Below are positions 29,125-37,848 of a stretch of DNA of 64,000 nt, one piece after another. Numbering within the stretch: the first letter of the stretch is position 1; each line of letters starts with the position of its first letter. A program made the translations under genes and the position numbers. The notes under the pieces were generated by a model. The model searched no databases, was not told where the DNA came from, and was given only the letters and a program-made list of their open reading frames with translations. Source of the DNA: Maribacter aestuarii (lineage in GTDB: Bacteria > Bacteroidota > Bacteroidia > Flavobacteriales > Flavobacteriaceae); the NCBI RefSeq assembly GCF_027474845.2, contig NZ_CP107031.2, positions 1 to 64,000 of the forward strand, read 5' to 3'.

Positions 29125-29982
29125 CTACACTGCTTTTAGACTTAAATCCATATTATAGACGGAATGTGTTAAAGCCCCAGATGAAATATAATCCACCCCA
29201 CATTCCGCATATTTGCGAATGGTATCCTCATTTATTCCTCCTGATGATTCGGTAAGGCAAGCATCTCCTATGAGGCTTACTGCTTTGCGTGTATCTTCAT
29301 AATTAAAATTATCGATTAAAATACGGTACACTCCGCCCGACTTTAAAATTTCCCGTATTTCATCCAAATTTCGAGCTTCCACGATTATTTTCAAATCTCT
29401 GTCGGTATCCTTCAAATATTTCTTGGTCTTGGCAATTGCATTGGTAATTCCGCCTGCAAAATCAATATGATTGTCCTTTAACATTATCATGTCGTACAGG
29501 GCAAACCTATGGTTCTCCCCTCCCCCAATTTTTACCGCCCACTTTTCCAAAGCGCGAATGCCTGGGGTTGTTTTTCTGGTATCCAATATTTTAGTCCCAG
29601 TACCCTTCAATAATTCCACAAAAAAATTAGTCTTCGTGGCGATTGCGCTCATGCGCTGCATGGCATTAAGGACCAGCCGTTCTGCTTTAAGAATACTCTG
29701 CGAACGCCCGTTCACATAAAAAACAATATCGCCGTATTTAACAAGACTTCCATCTTCAATTAGGGTCTCAATTTCCAATTGGTCATCCACATAAGAGAAT
29801 ACTTTTTTAGCAAACTCCACCCCCGCAATTACCCCTTCATCTTTTACTAATAACTTAGCCTTACCTTTTGCTTCATGAGGAATACAGGCCAACGAGCTAT
29901 GATCGCCATCACCCACATCCTCACGGATGGCATTTTCGATTATTCCCTGTATTTCCTTGTTAAATTGCGCGTCTGATATCAT
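29125..29982 (-). CDS. nadC: Nicotinate-nucleotide diphosphorylase (carboxylating)
   Basis: Also called quinolinate phosphoribosyltransferase; it makes nicotinate mononucleotide from quinolinate and PRPP in de novo NAD synthesis. The 285-residue protein has the family landmarks EDVGDGDHSSLACIP (about 20-34), RLVLNAMQRMSAIAT, ILDTRKTTPGIRALEKWAV (about 133-151), GGGENHRFALYDMIMLKDNH and SSGGINEDTIRKYAECGVDY near the C-terminus. nadA and nadB are not in the window. Confidence 0.97.
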   Translation of the reverse strand: MISDAQFNKEIQGIIENAIREDVGDGDHSSLACIPHEAKGKAKLLVKDEGVIAGVEFAKKVFSYVDDQLEIETLIEDGSLVKYGDIVFYVNGRSQSILKAERLVLNAMQRMSAIATKTNFFVELLKGTGTKILDTRKTTPGIRALEKWAVKIGGGENHRFALYDMIMLKDNHIDFAGGITNAIAKTKKYLKDTDRDLKIIVEARNLDEIREILKSGGVYRILIDNFNYEDTRKAVSLIGDACLTESSGGINEDTIRKYAECGVDYISSGALTHSVYNMDLSLKAV

Positions 29983-30044
29983 TGTGATCTATTGGCAGTT
30001 GCTAAAATACGAATCCATTTGCGAAATTGATTTACTTTTGGAAC

Positions 30045-30518
30045 ATGACAATTAAACTATTGACCATTGGCAAAACGGACAGTAAGGCGCTTCAGAGCTT
30101 AATAAATGTCTATGAGATGCGACTGCAATATTATATTAAGTTTGAAATAGAGGTGATTCCTGATTTAAAAAATTCCAAAAATCTCTCCGAGGACCAACAA
30201 AAGACCAAGGAAGGGGAACTCATCCTAAAAAAATTAAATCCTACTGACGTTCTGGTTTTATTGGACGAAAAAGGAAAACTCTTAAGCTCAATTGAATTTT
30301 CATCCTATCTGCAAAAGAAAATGAATTCCGGAATTAAACAATTGGTTTTTTTAATCGGTGGCCCCTATGGTTTTAGTCAAGAAATTTATGCCGCTGCCGC
30401 TGGAAAAATAAGTCTTTCCAAAATGACATTTTCACATCAAATGATTCGCTTATTTGTAACAGAACAAGTGTACAGGGCCTTTACCATCTTAAAGAACGAG
30501 CCCTATCACCATCAATAA
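30045..30518 (+). CDS. rlmH: 23S rRNA (pseudouridine(1915)-N3)-methyltransferase RlmH
   Basis: RlmH methylates pseudouridine 1915 in helix 69 of 23S rRNA. The start MTIKLLTIGKT at 30045 gives a 157-residue protein, close to the 155 of E. coli; an in-frame ATG at 30027 would add six non-conserved residues. SPOUT motifs are FLIGGPYGFS (about 105) and the C-terminal HQMIRLFVTEQVYRAFTI and PYHH. A TACTTTTG -7-like element (30033-30040) lies only 5 bp before this ATG, which would make the mRNA nearly leaderless if it is used. The gene is convergent with serB-serA. Confidence 0.96.
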   Translation: MTIKLLTIGKTDSKALQSLINVYEMRLQYYIKFEIEVIPDLKNSKNLSEDQQKTKEGELILKKLNPTDVLVLLDEKGKLLSSIEFSSYLQKKMNSGIKQLVFLIGGPYGFSQEIYAAAAGKISLSKMTFSHQMIRLFVTEQVYRAFTILKNEPYHHQ

Positions 30519-30533
30519 AGTCTAATCTTAAAT

Positions 30534-32426
30534 CTAATAGAGCACTCGGAACTTAATCGTATTCTCTACTTTTTTCAATGCTTTGATCACATCCTTGTTG
30601 TATTCCTTATCCAAATCGGTAATTACATAGCCTACCTCATTGTCGGTGGATAAATACTGACTAGAAATATTTAGTTCGTACTCGGCCAACACCTTGTTTA
30701 TTTTGGCCATGATTCCCGGCACATTTTTGTGGATATGAAGGAAACGGTGCGCTTTGTTTTGCTTTGGCAAACGAATATTAGGGAAGTTTACCGCATCTAC
30801 GGTATTTCCGGAATTAATATAGTCCATTATTTTATTGGGTACAAAATCGGCAATATCCCTTTGCGCTTCCTCTGTACTTCCTCCTACATGCGGTGTTAAA
30901 ATAACGTTTGGCAAACCTTGTAGTGGCGTTTTAAATTCACCATTGCTCCTAGGTTCCTCTGGATAAACATCTATTGCGGCTCCAGCTATTTTTCCGCTCT
31001 TTAAAGCAGCTGACAAGGCATCAATATCCACTACGAAACCACGGGAGAGGTTTATGAGCATCGCTCCATTTTTCATTTGATTGATTTCCCGTTCCCCAAT
31101 AAAATTTTTGTTAGCAGGGTTATCATCAATGTGAAGGGTTACAACATCGGAAATATTCAGCAAATCTTCCAAGGTATCACACTTTTTTGCGTTACCAAGT
31201 GCCAAACTGTCCTCTATATCGTAGTAATAAACACGCATACCAATGGCTTCCGCCAAAACGGATAATTGCTTCCCGATATTACCGTAACCAACAATTCCAA
31301 GATTCTTACCGCGTACCTCCCTTGAACCGGCAGCGGTCTTTTGCCATTGGCCATTATGGATTTCAGTGCTTCTAGCAAAAACACTGCGCATGAGCATGAT
31401 TATCTGCCCGATGGCAAGCTCCACGACCGAACGAGTGTTACTATAGGGAGCATTAAAGACCACAACGCCTCTTTTCTTTGCGTATTCCAATTCAATTTGA
31501 GTAGTTCCGATACAAAAGGCACCTACAACCAAAAGTTTATCCGCCGCGTCCAAAACTTTTTTGGTCACTTGAGTTTTAGAGCGTATGCCCAGCACATGTA
31601 CTCCTTTGATTTTTTCTATCAATTCATCCTCGGGCAGACTGTGCTTTATCAATTCAACTGAAAACCCATCTTCTGATAGATTGTCAAATGCTGCGGTATG
31701 CACATTTTCCAGTAAAAGCACTTTGATTCTGTTCTTGGGGTAAGATATATTTCTTGGCAAATCGTTCACAAATAAAAATTCATCTAAATTAGGTGCAATA
31801 TGGTCCGCATTATTGGCGGCCTTTTCTCGGTGTACATTTTCGGTATAGGCGAAGAACTTATCCGCAATACCGGCCTCGCGCATTACATAATCACTATAGC
31901 CATCACCAATGACCTGGACTTCACCGTCCAGATCCATCTGTTTAAGGCATTCTATTTTTCCATTATGTTGAGATAGTACATTGCTTTCATCAAATCCGAT
32001 AATATTTCCATCGTCATCAAAACGGAAAGTATTGGCGTATACCCTGTCTGATGGTATATTATATTCCGCTACGATAGGGTCTATAAACTCTTTGAAACCA
32101 CATGAAATTACATAAATATCATCCGCATAGGTTTCAAAGAAATCTTTGTTCGATGCGATAGATTTTGAAATTTTCTGACGCAATTCCTCTACGAGCCCTT
32201 TTAAATCCGACTTATTGGCGTTTAACAGTTTTATACGTCTTTCTAAAGATTCCGTAAACGATATATCACCGTCTATACCAAGATTAGTAATCTTTTGTAT
32301 TTCATCAATGATTTGCTCCTTGTTGGCATTGTCCTTCAAGGTCATTTCGGCGAGTACATCTAAGGCCTCGACCCTTGTTAAGGTACTATCAAAGTCAAAT
32401 ACATATTTTCTACCCTCTTCTACCAT
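30534..32426 (-). CDS. serA: Bifunctional phosphoserine phosphatase / D-3-phosphoglycerate dehydrogenase (SerB-SerA fusion)
   Basis: The 630-residue protein joins the first and last enzymes of serine synthesis. Residues 1-220 are a HAD phosphatase like SerB: FDFDSTLTRVEALD (catalytic Asp pair), ISCGFKEF (motif II) and GDGYSDYVMREAG (motif IV). Residues about 235-545 are phosphoglycerate dehydrogenase with the NAD motif LGIVGYGNIGKQL (about 375), NLSRGFVVD, and the Asp/His catalytic dyad regions VDIDAL and LTPHVGGSTEEA. Residues about 555-630 form an ACT domain for likely serine feedback. serC, which acts between them, is not nearby. Length and fusion are known in Bacteroidota. Confidence 0.93.
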   Translation of the reverse strand: MVEEGRKYVFDFDSTLTRVEALDVLAEMTLKDNANKEQIIDEIQKITNLGIDGDISFTESLERRIKLLNANKSDLKGLVEELRQKISKSIASNKDFFETYADDIYVISCGFKEFIDPIVAEYNIPSDRVYANTFRFDDDGNIIGFDESNVLSQHNGKIECLKQMDLDGEVQVIGDGYSDYVMREAGIADKFFAYTENVHREKAANNADHIAPNLDEFLFVNDLPRNISYPKNRIKVLLLENVHTAAFDNLSEDGFSVELIKHSLPEDELIEKIKGVHVLGIRSKTQVTKKVLDAADKLLVVGAFCIGTTQIELEYAKKRGVVVFNAPYSNTRSVVELAIGQIIMLMRSVFARSTEIHNGQWQKTAAGSREVRGKNLGIVGYGNIGKQLSVLAEAIGMRVYYYDIEDSLALGNAKKCDTLEDLLNISDVVTLHIDDNPANKNFIGEREINQMKNGAMLINLSRGFVVDIDALSAALKSGKIAGAAIDVYPEEPRSNGEFKTPLQGLPNVILTPHVGGSTEEAQRDIADFVPNKIMDYINSGNTVDAVNFPNIRLPKQNKAHRFLHIHKNVPGIMAKINKVLAEYELNISSQYLSTDNEVGYVITDLDKEYNKDVIKALKKVENTIKFRVLY

Positions 32427-32585
32427 TGTTGTACTATCAACTTAAACAAGCAGTAAAAGTAAAAATTAATTTGTCCCGTAGTAAAGTAATCTTATCAAAA
32501 GTTATACTACTGTATAAATGCCTACGCATTTTCATTAATTTTTCTTCCTATTTTAATGGACAAAATTGTATTACAAACATTTGAA

Positions 32586-33356
32586 TCATTTTGTGTTTTT
32601 TCGGAGCTTTCGTATCTCTTTAAGCAACTCATCTCTTTCAACTAAAGAATTTTCAATTAAATAATTTTGTTCAGCGATTAATCTTTGATTTTTCAAACTC
32701 TTTAAATAAGCATATACTAAGCCAACAAAACCCAATAATGTAAAAATTAAAGAAATAAAAACCAATGAAATCCGTTCATCCTTTTGAAGCGCCAGCTCTT
32801 CGTCTGTTACAGACCTATCCAATATCGGGATAATTCCTTGTCCAGATATTCTTCCAACTGAATTAATAATTGGAACTTCATCTTGACCATGTAGAACAAA
32901 AAATTTTATTTTAAAATAATTGTCTGAATCGATAATCTTTTTCTTGAAAACTAGTTCGTTGGTAGAAAATTTTTCGAGTACGTTTTTATAGTAGTCATAA
33001 TCGGAAGATTCAATAATCTTTGGAGTTTTAAGAACTTCTCCTCCGCTTATCAAAAGACCAAAATTTAAACTAGAATCGAAATCATGAATTCTAACATTCT
33101 CACCTCCCTGGTTCCTTACTAAAACTTCATAAATTGAAATTTCTTTATTAAGTTTTGAAATATCTATTGAATCATTTAACAAAACCTTTAATATAACACC
33201 ATCATCCTTTTTATCAATGAGGTTTGCCCGTTTTTCTATTATAAATTCAAGTCCTCTCTTTGGGTTGTTAAATATGGTGTAAATTGTGCCAAAAATACCA
33301 ATTACCCCTAGGATGATAGACTACGTTCCCTTTTTTTTCAAAAAATCAAATTTCAT
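32586..33356 (-). pseudogene. Membrane protein of unknown function interrupted by an early amber codon
   Basis: A single frame of 256 codons runs from an ATG at 33356 to a stop at 32586, broken only by TAG at codon 12 (33321-33323). Read through, it begins MKFDFLKKKGT-stop-SIILGVIGIFGTIYTIF, a natural N-terminal membrane helix, then a soluble region of about 150 residues, a second helix (LVFISLIFTLLGFVGLVYAYL) and a basic coiled-coil tail ending KEIRKLRKNTK. A shorter product could start at TTG 33182 but would lose the first helix. I do not recognise the family. TAG could come from TGG or CAG by one substitution, or be a base-call error. Confidence 0.6.
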
Positions 33357-33392
33357 AGAAAAAAATTAACATTTTTAGACAATTTATTTTCA

Positions 33393-34169
33393 TTAAAAAA
33401 AGCTTAGAATCGCTTTTGAAAACTCCAAGGTTTTGTAAGCATCATTATGAGTTCCAGGTATGATGACTAATTTGCTTTTTTTGGATACTCCATGTAGTTC
33501 TTTAGGGTTCCCGTTATCCATGTCCTGGTCCCTTGCAATCACTAAAATTTTGGCCTTTAGTTTTTGTAATTCTTCAATTGATGTGACCGGTTGGTATTTT
33601 TGCTGTAAATGAAGGGAACGTAAATCAGCACCTATAGATTTGGCATATTCTACAGCATCATTCGTTTCATTCGTGACATTTCCCGCAAAGGCCTCCATGA
33701 ACATTATCCTTCTATCCCAATCAGGATTGGTGAAATCGATGCCCATACCGCCTAGGACAGCCTTTTTTATCCGAGGTTCTTTGGTCAATAAATTAGCTAA
33801 TACTATACTTCCGCGAGAATAACCAACGGCATAGTACTCCTTAGTATTCAAGTGACTCATTAATTCCTTTAAGTCCTTTACCTCCGCTTCATCTTGATAT
33901 GCTTTATCATCTTGAGGCTTACCTGAATTTCCATTGCCCCTCAGGTCTGGAACTACAACACGATACCCCTTTTCCAGTAAGTCACTCTTCAGGGGCGTTT
34001 TTTCCCAAGATGCTCCTGAGCCTATAAAACCATGAACTAGAAGTACGGCCTTACCAAAACCTTCATCGGTATACGTAATCTCGGTTCCATCAAAAGATTT
34101 GAAATAGTTGGTTTGGGAATACGACCTAAAAACCAATAAAAGAATCAATATTCCAAGGGTCCTTTTCAT
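33393..34169 (-). CDS. Exported alpha/beta-hydrolase
   Basis: A 258-residue hydrolase with an N-terminal signal sequence (ILILLLVFRSYSQ, about 5-19), so it acts in the periplasm or outside. The oxyanion-hole region is VLLVHGFIGSG (about 42-52), the nucleophile serine lies in AVGYSRGSIV (about residue 119), the acid near VIARDQDMD (about 212) and the histidine in PGTHNDAY (about 241). The substrate is unknown. It overlaps the upstream glycoside hydrolase gene by 4 bp, which suggests a shared substrate, for example an esterified polysaccharide. Confidence 0.9.
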   Translation of the reverse strand: MKRTLGILILLLVFRSYSQTNYFKSFDGTEITYTDEGFGKAVLLVHGFIGSGASWEKTPLKSDLLEKGYRVVVPDLRGNGNSGKPQDDKAYQDEAEVKDLKELMSHLNTKEYYAVGYSRGSIVLANLLTKEPRIKKAVLGGMGIDFTNPDWDRRIMFMEAFAGNVTNETNDAVEYAKSIGADLRSLHLQQKYQPVTSIEELQKLKAKILVIARDQDMDNGNPKELHGVSKKSKLVIIPGTHNDAYKTLEFSKAILSFF

Positions 34170-35329
34170 TGAGCATTGCTATTTGTCATTTCCTGAATGA
34201 AATTAACCTCATTTTCTGAAAAGGGAGTTCCGTCCGCCCTTAGGATGTCGTGATGCCAAATTTTCGGTTCTGCGGTAAACGTAGAATCCCAACTTTTCCA
34301 AGGATAAATGGTATTCGTTTTACCGGCCACAAATCCCCAATTGATGGCCGCAATTTTATGCTCCTTTAAAAGAGGCAAGACAGCTTCGAACGTATTTCCA
34401 ACCCCTCTAGCCAGATATTCAGTACAAAATAGCGGTCGGTCATATTTTTGCAATTCTTCTATTTTCATACGCACATCTTCAACATCCCCATCGTACGCAT
34501 GAAAGGATATGACATCCGAATTCTCTAGCATAAACCTGTCCAGAGGTGGCAGACTATCGGGTGTTCCCCAATGCTTTACATCTCCCTTCCAAACACCCGC
34601 TGTAATCGGTTGTTCCGGATTTACTTCTCTGGACCACCGGATTACCTTTTTAAGTAAAAGTAGTGAGTACTTAGCCTTATTTTTCAACTCTAGTTCCTTC
34701 CGAGAAGGTTGGCTGGCAACATTATCCGGCTCGTTATACACATCCCAAACCAACATTCTATCGTCCGTTGCAAAATGTCTAAGAACACCCTTAATATAGG
34801 GCTCTAATTCCCTATGCCTTATGGTATCTCCCAATATTTCTGCCCCTGGTGCCTGAACCCAACCCGAATTGTGTACGTGAGGTATTGGCTCGGGTTGTTT
34901 CCCTAATTTGGGTATAGGGTGCCAAACATCATCCAGTAGGACGAACATCGTTTTTATTTGGTAAGAATCCGCCATTTTTAGGTATTCTTCCAAACGATTT
35001 AAAAATCCTACAGAATCTTGTTCCCATAATAAATTATGTAGGTATACCCGATGCAGATTCATTCCCAAATCTGCCGACCATTTAAGTTCCCTTTCAATGG
35101 TTTCTGGATCAAAGGTATCTTCCTGCCAAAATTCGAGCTGATTTATAGCCGTGCTTGGATTAAAATTTGCGCCCACTAGCCATGGTTGTTCGGCGTACCA
35201 TTTATTAGCTTTTTCCTTGGACCAACGCTCGGAGATTTCATATGCATTATATTCCGACTTTTGGTTTTTCTTATCCTCCCCACATGAAGAAAAAACGACG
35301 ATGAAAACTACGAGCATTATTCTAGTCAT
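34166..35329 (-). CDS. Lipoprotein glycoside hydrolase of the GH-A clan (cellulase/GH5-like)
   Basis: A 387-residue secreted lipoprotein: VVFIVVFSSCGED gives a lipobox with Cys near residue 16. The TIM-barrel catalytic domain shows the clan GH-A acid/base glutamate in VWDVYNEPDN (about residue 200) and a likely nucleophile glutamate in LFCTEYLARG (about 308), with RVYLHNLLWEQ and FHAYDGD between. It resembles proteins annotated as beta-xylanase or cellulase-like in marine Bacteroidota, but the linkage specificity cannot be read from sequence. It is translationally coupled to the alpha/beta-hydrolase downstream. No TonB/SusD pair is adjacent. Confidence 0.85.
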   Translation of the reverse strand: MTRIMLVVFIVVFSSCGEDKKNQKSEYNAYEISERWSKEKANKWYAEQPWLVGANFNPSTAINQLEFWQEDTFDPETIERELKWSADLGMNLHRVYLHNLLWEQDSVGFLNRLEEYLKMADSYQIKTMFVLLDDVWHPIPKLGKQPEPIPHVHNSGWVQAPGAEILGDTIRHRELEPYIKGVLRHFATDDRMLVWDVYNEPDNVASQPSRKELELKNKAKYSLLLLKKVIRWSREVNPEQPITAGVWKGDVKHWGTPDSLPPLDRFMLENSDVISFHAYDGDVEDVRMKIEELQKYDRPLFCTEYLARGVGNTFEAVLPLLKEHKIAAINWGFVAGKTNTIYPWKSWDSTFTAEPKIWHHDILRADGTPFSENEVNFIQEMTNSNAQ

Positions 35330-35348
35330 GATAATTACCTTTACAAAT

Positions 35349-36047
35349 TTAAAGCTGGGTATATAAGATTCCTGTTAGTATGGCCAATCCGAAACTCACC
35401 AAGGTACCTATTAGGATGTATTCGGTTAGTTTTCTGTTATTACTTTCTTTTAAGTCGTTGAACCTAAAGACCGATTTTGCGGTTATCAATAGGCCAATTG
35501 CCTCCCATCTTCCTACTAGAATAAAAACCAGAACAAAAAGTCGTTCTATGATTCCTATGTACTTACCTGCATTTGGCAAAGATTTGTGATTCGTTTCAAT
35601 TTGATAGGACATGCGCTCTAACATTTTACTCATTATAATAGCGGAAGGAAAAGTCACAAAAACTATCGCCAGTAGCAAGGACCAATTCATATTTTGAATC
35701 AGGTCGATTGTATGTGCCGGCAATTCCCCAAAAAACGAGCAAGCATAGATTACTCCTATATGCAATAGCTGATCCAAGAAAAAAGGAACACTTTTATTCG
35801 TAAAAAGCCGTTCGGAATACAACTTTAGCAAATCGATTATAAAATGGCTAAGCGTCAATAAAAGTACAAGTTTCCATGAGCTGATGTCCCACAAAACGAG
35901 AAAATAAAGGCCCAGATGAATGAGTATATGAAAATACAGGAACTTGGAGGCTATTTTATTCGCCTCTTTGTGAATAACCCACCTTTGGGGCTGAAGTATA
36001 AAATCCCCTATGAGATGGGCTAACAAAAGTTTAATGAATATTTCCAT
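35349..36047 (-). CDS. DUF3307-family membrane protein
   Basis: A 232-residue integral membrane protein with about six hydrophobic helices. It opens IKLLLAHLIGDFILQPQRWV, the characteristic DUF3307 signature, and contains HFIIDLLKLY (about 90). The function is unknown. Its gene starts 3 bp after the stop of the SatD-like gene, so the two are co-transcribed. This pairing of DUF3307 with a SatD-type protein recurs in other bacteria to my knowledge, which suggests that they work together. Confidence 0.85.
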   Translation of the reverse strand: MEIFIKLLLAHLIGDFILQPQRWVIHKEANKIASKFLYFHILIHLGLYFLVLWDISSWKLVLLLTLSHFIIDLLKLYSERLFTNKSVPFFLDQLLHIGVIYACSFFGELPAHTIDLIQNMNWSLLLAIVFVTFPSAIIMSKMLERMSYQIETNHKSLPNAGKYIGIIERLFVLVFILVGRWEAIGLLITAKSVFRFNDLKESNNRKLTEYILIGTLVSFGLAILTGILYTQL

Positions 36048-36050
36048 TTT

Positions 36051-36656
36051 TTAGAATTCAGGACAAACGTGCTGGTAATAAGCCAATAACTCCTCAACAA
36101 GATCTAAACGGGCCCGTTTTAATCGTTGACTTACTGCAGATTGTTTTATACCAAGCTGCTTCGCTATTTCTTTCTGGGATGCTTCCGGATTTTCCAAAAC
36201 CAATGTCATAATTTCCGCGGAGACCACACTCCAATCATCCATAAAATCTAGCGATAACCGTAACATTAGATTTAGGGTACGGTCATAGAATTCATTATCC
36301 GTAGCAATACTTAAGCTTATCTTACTATCTTTCAAAGATTCAAGTGTACGACCGGAAAGTTGATAGGCTGGACCATTGGACTCCGTTACCCCGGCACCCA
36401 AAAAAGTTTCGAGGCCAATTCCTATTGCCATTCTTACATCCAAGCCCTTAACCGACTTAATGAGGGCCTTTATCCTGATGGCCGTGAGAAGCGCGTTTTC
36501 TTTGTTTACTTTTAACTGAAACTCATCTCCCCTATATATTTCCCAGTTCATGGGAGACGGACCAAACTGAGCGAAGAAGTTTTTAAGCAGCTCCATCCAT
36601 TCCGAAGAGGCGTGCTTTTCAGAATCAATTATATCACCTGTAATTATTGCAATCAT
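36051..36656 (-). CDS. SatD-family protein with C-terminal helix-turn-helix
   Basis: A 201-residue protein. The N-terminal part (about 1-130) matches the SatD family (IAIITGDIIDSEK at the start, WEIYRGDEFQLKV near 38, VRMAIGIG near 73), a domain resembling nucleotide-cyclase or GGDEF-like sensor folds. The C-terminal part (about 150-195) is a helix-turn-helix of sigma-factor region 4 type: ASQKEIAKQLGIKQSAVSQR. I infer a DNA-binding regulator that may control its own operon with DUF3307. The upstream 90-bp region is very AT-rich with repeated TTAATATT-like blocks, a possible operator. Confidence 0.82.
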   Translation of the reverse strand: MIAIITGDIIDSEKHASSEWMELLKNFFAQFGPSPMNWEIYRGDEFQLKVNKENALLTAIRIKALIKSVKGLDVRMAIGIGLETFLGAGVTESNGPAYQLSGRTLESLKDSKISLSIATDNEFYDRTLNLMLRLSLDFMDDWSVVSAEIMTLVLENPEASQKEIAKQLGIKQSAVSQRLKRARLDLVEELLAYYQHVCPEF

Positions 36657-36744
36657 TTTTATTAACTAGAATATTAATATTATGAATAATAAGCTATTTC
36701 GCTAATATATTAATTTATTACCTATAGAGCTAATATTTTGACTT

Positions 36745-37197
36745 TTAAAACCATCTTCTTGTTATCGTGCAATAATCCTTAAACTCTCTTCCAAATTTCT
36801 CCAACAGCATTCTTTCTTCCGGTATGATTTGAAAACGGTTCATGAACGATACAAATCCAGCAGCTAATAATACATTAAAGGCATTACCAAATTTTAGACC
36901 TAGTGCCAGTAGAAGCAACAGCATGGCCAGATACATAGGATTTCTAGAAAACTTGTAAAAACCGTTCGTTACCAATTTTTTAGACTTAGCAGGAGCAGTA
37001 GGATCAATTGTGGTCTTGGATTTAAAAAACTGAATCAAGGAAACACAGAGAATTACAATTGCCGTTCCAGTTAGGATTTTGGCCAGTAACAAACGACCAA
37101 AAAAATCAAAATAACCAAAAGGTAAAAATCTACTTAGCAAGTACATTGCAAAAGCAAAAATAAAAACAACAAGTGCAGGTGGCAGCTTTAATTCCAT
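36745..37197 (-). CDS. Membrane methyltransferase of the isoprenylcysteine/phospholipid-methyltransferase family
   Basis: A 150-residue protein with about four membrane helices. The C-terminal catalytic signature is clear: NGFYKFSRNPMYLAMLL (about 85-101) and EERMLLEKFGREFKDYC (about 126-142), with the paired Glu and RNPMY residues that bind S-adenosylmethionine in the ICMT/PEMT superfamily. The substrate (lipid or small molecule) is unknown. It is divergent from rdgB with 60 bp between. Confidence 0.88.
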   Translation of the reverse strand: MELKLPPALVVFIFAFAMYLLSRFLPFGYFDFFGRLLLAKILTGTAIVILCVSLIQFFKSKTTIDPTAPAKSKKLVTNGFYKFSRNPMYLAMLLLLLALGLKFGNAFNVLLAAGFVSFMNRFQIIPEERMLLEKFGREFKDYCTITRRWF

Positions 37198-37256
37198 GGC
37201 ATAAAATTAGTACTTTTGATTTGTAACGCACAGGAGTTTCCCAATTATCGGCTTAA

Positions 37257-37843
37257 ATGAAGTTAGTATTTGCAACACATAATCATAACAAGTTAAGAGA
37301 AATACAATTACTGGTTCCAAAACACATAAAAGTAGTTTCACTGCATGAAATAGGTTGCACAGTACCAATCCCGGAGACGGCCGATACACTGGAGGGAAAT
37401 GCAAAATTAAAAGCCGACTTTGTTTTTAAAAATTACAATTTTCCCTGTTTTGCTGATGATACAGGTTTAATAGTAAATGCACTAAACGGTTCACCTGGCG
37501 TATATTCGGCCAGATATGCGGGCGAAGCAAACGATGCCAACGCCAATATGGACAAGCTACTTAAAAATTTAAACGGTCTAAAAGACAGGTCCGCAAGTTT
37601 CAAAACGGTAATAGCCCTACGTCTATCGGAAAAAGTCCAATTCTTTGAAGGCTCGGTCGATGGAGAGATATGCACTGAAAAAAGGGAACCGATGGCTTCG
37701 GTTATGATCCTATTTTTCAACCATCGGGCTATACTGAAACATTCGCCCAACTTCCCATTTCTGTCAAGAATGAAATTGGACATAGGGGGAAAGCTTTTAC
37801 TAAACTGATAGAATTCTTAAATACGATGGATGTTACAATCTAA
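37257..37843 (+). pseudogene. rdgB: Non-canonical purine NTP pyrophosphatase (RdgB/HAM1), frameshifted in its last quarter
   Basis: RdgB hydrolyses dITP and XTP to keep them out of DNA. The first 143 residues are normal (LVFATHNHNKLREIQ, DTLEGNAKLKADFV, CFADDTGLIVNALNGSPGVYSARYA). After GEICTEK the frame shifts: in the +2 register the expected end [20 protein letters not shown] and [14 protein letters not shown] is encoded, with a stop at 37841-37843. Adding one A (run 37678-37683) or one G (37684-37686) repairs it. As it stands the product would lose the conserved FGYDP motif. A TACTTTTG -7 element lies at 37211-37218. Confidence 0.9.
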
Positions 37844-37848
37844 AAAAA

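Noticed and set aside
37207..37404. Minus-strand frame over the rdgB start
   Set aside because: It overlaps the rdgB promoter and N-terminus and has no family features.
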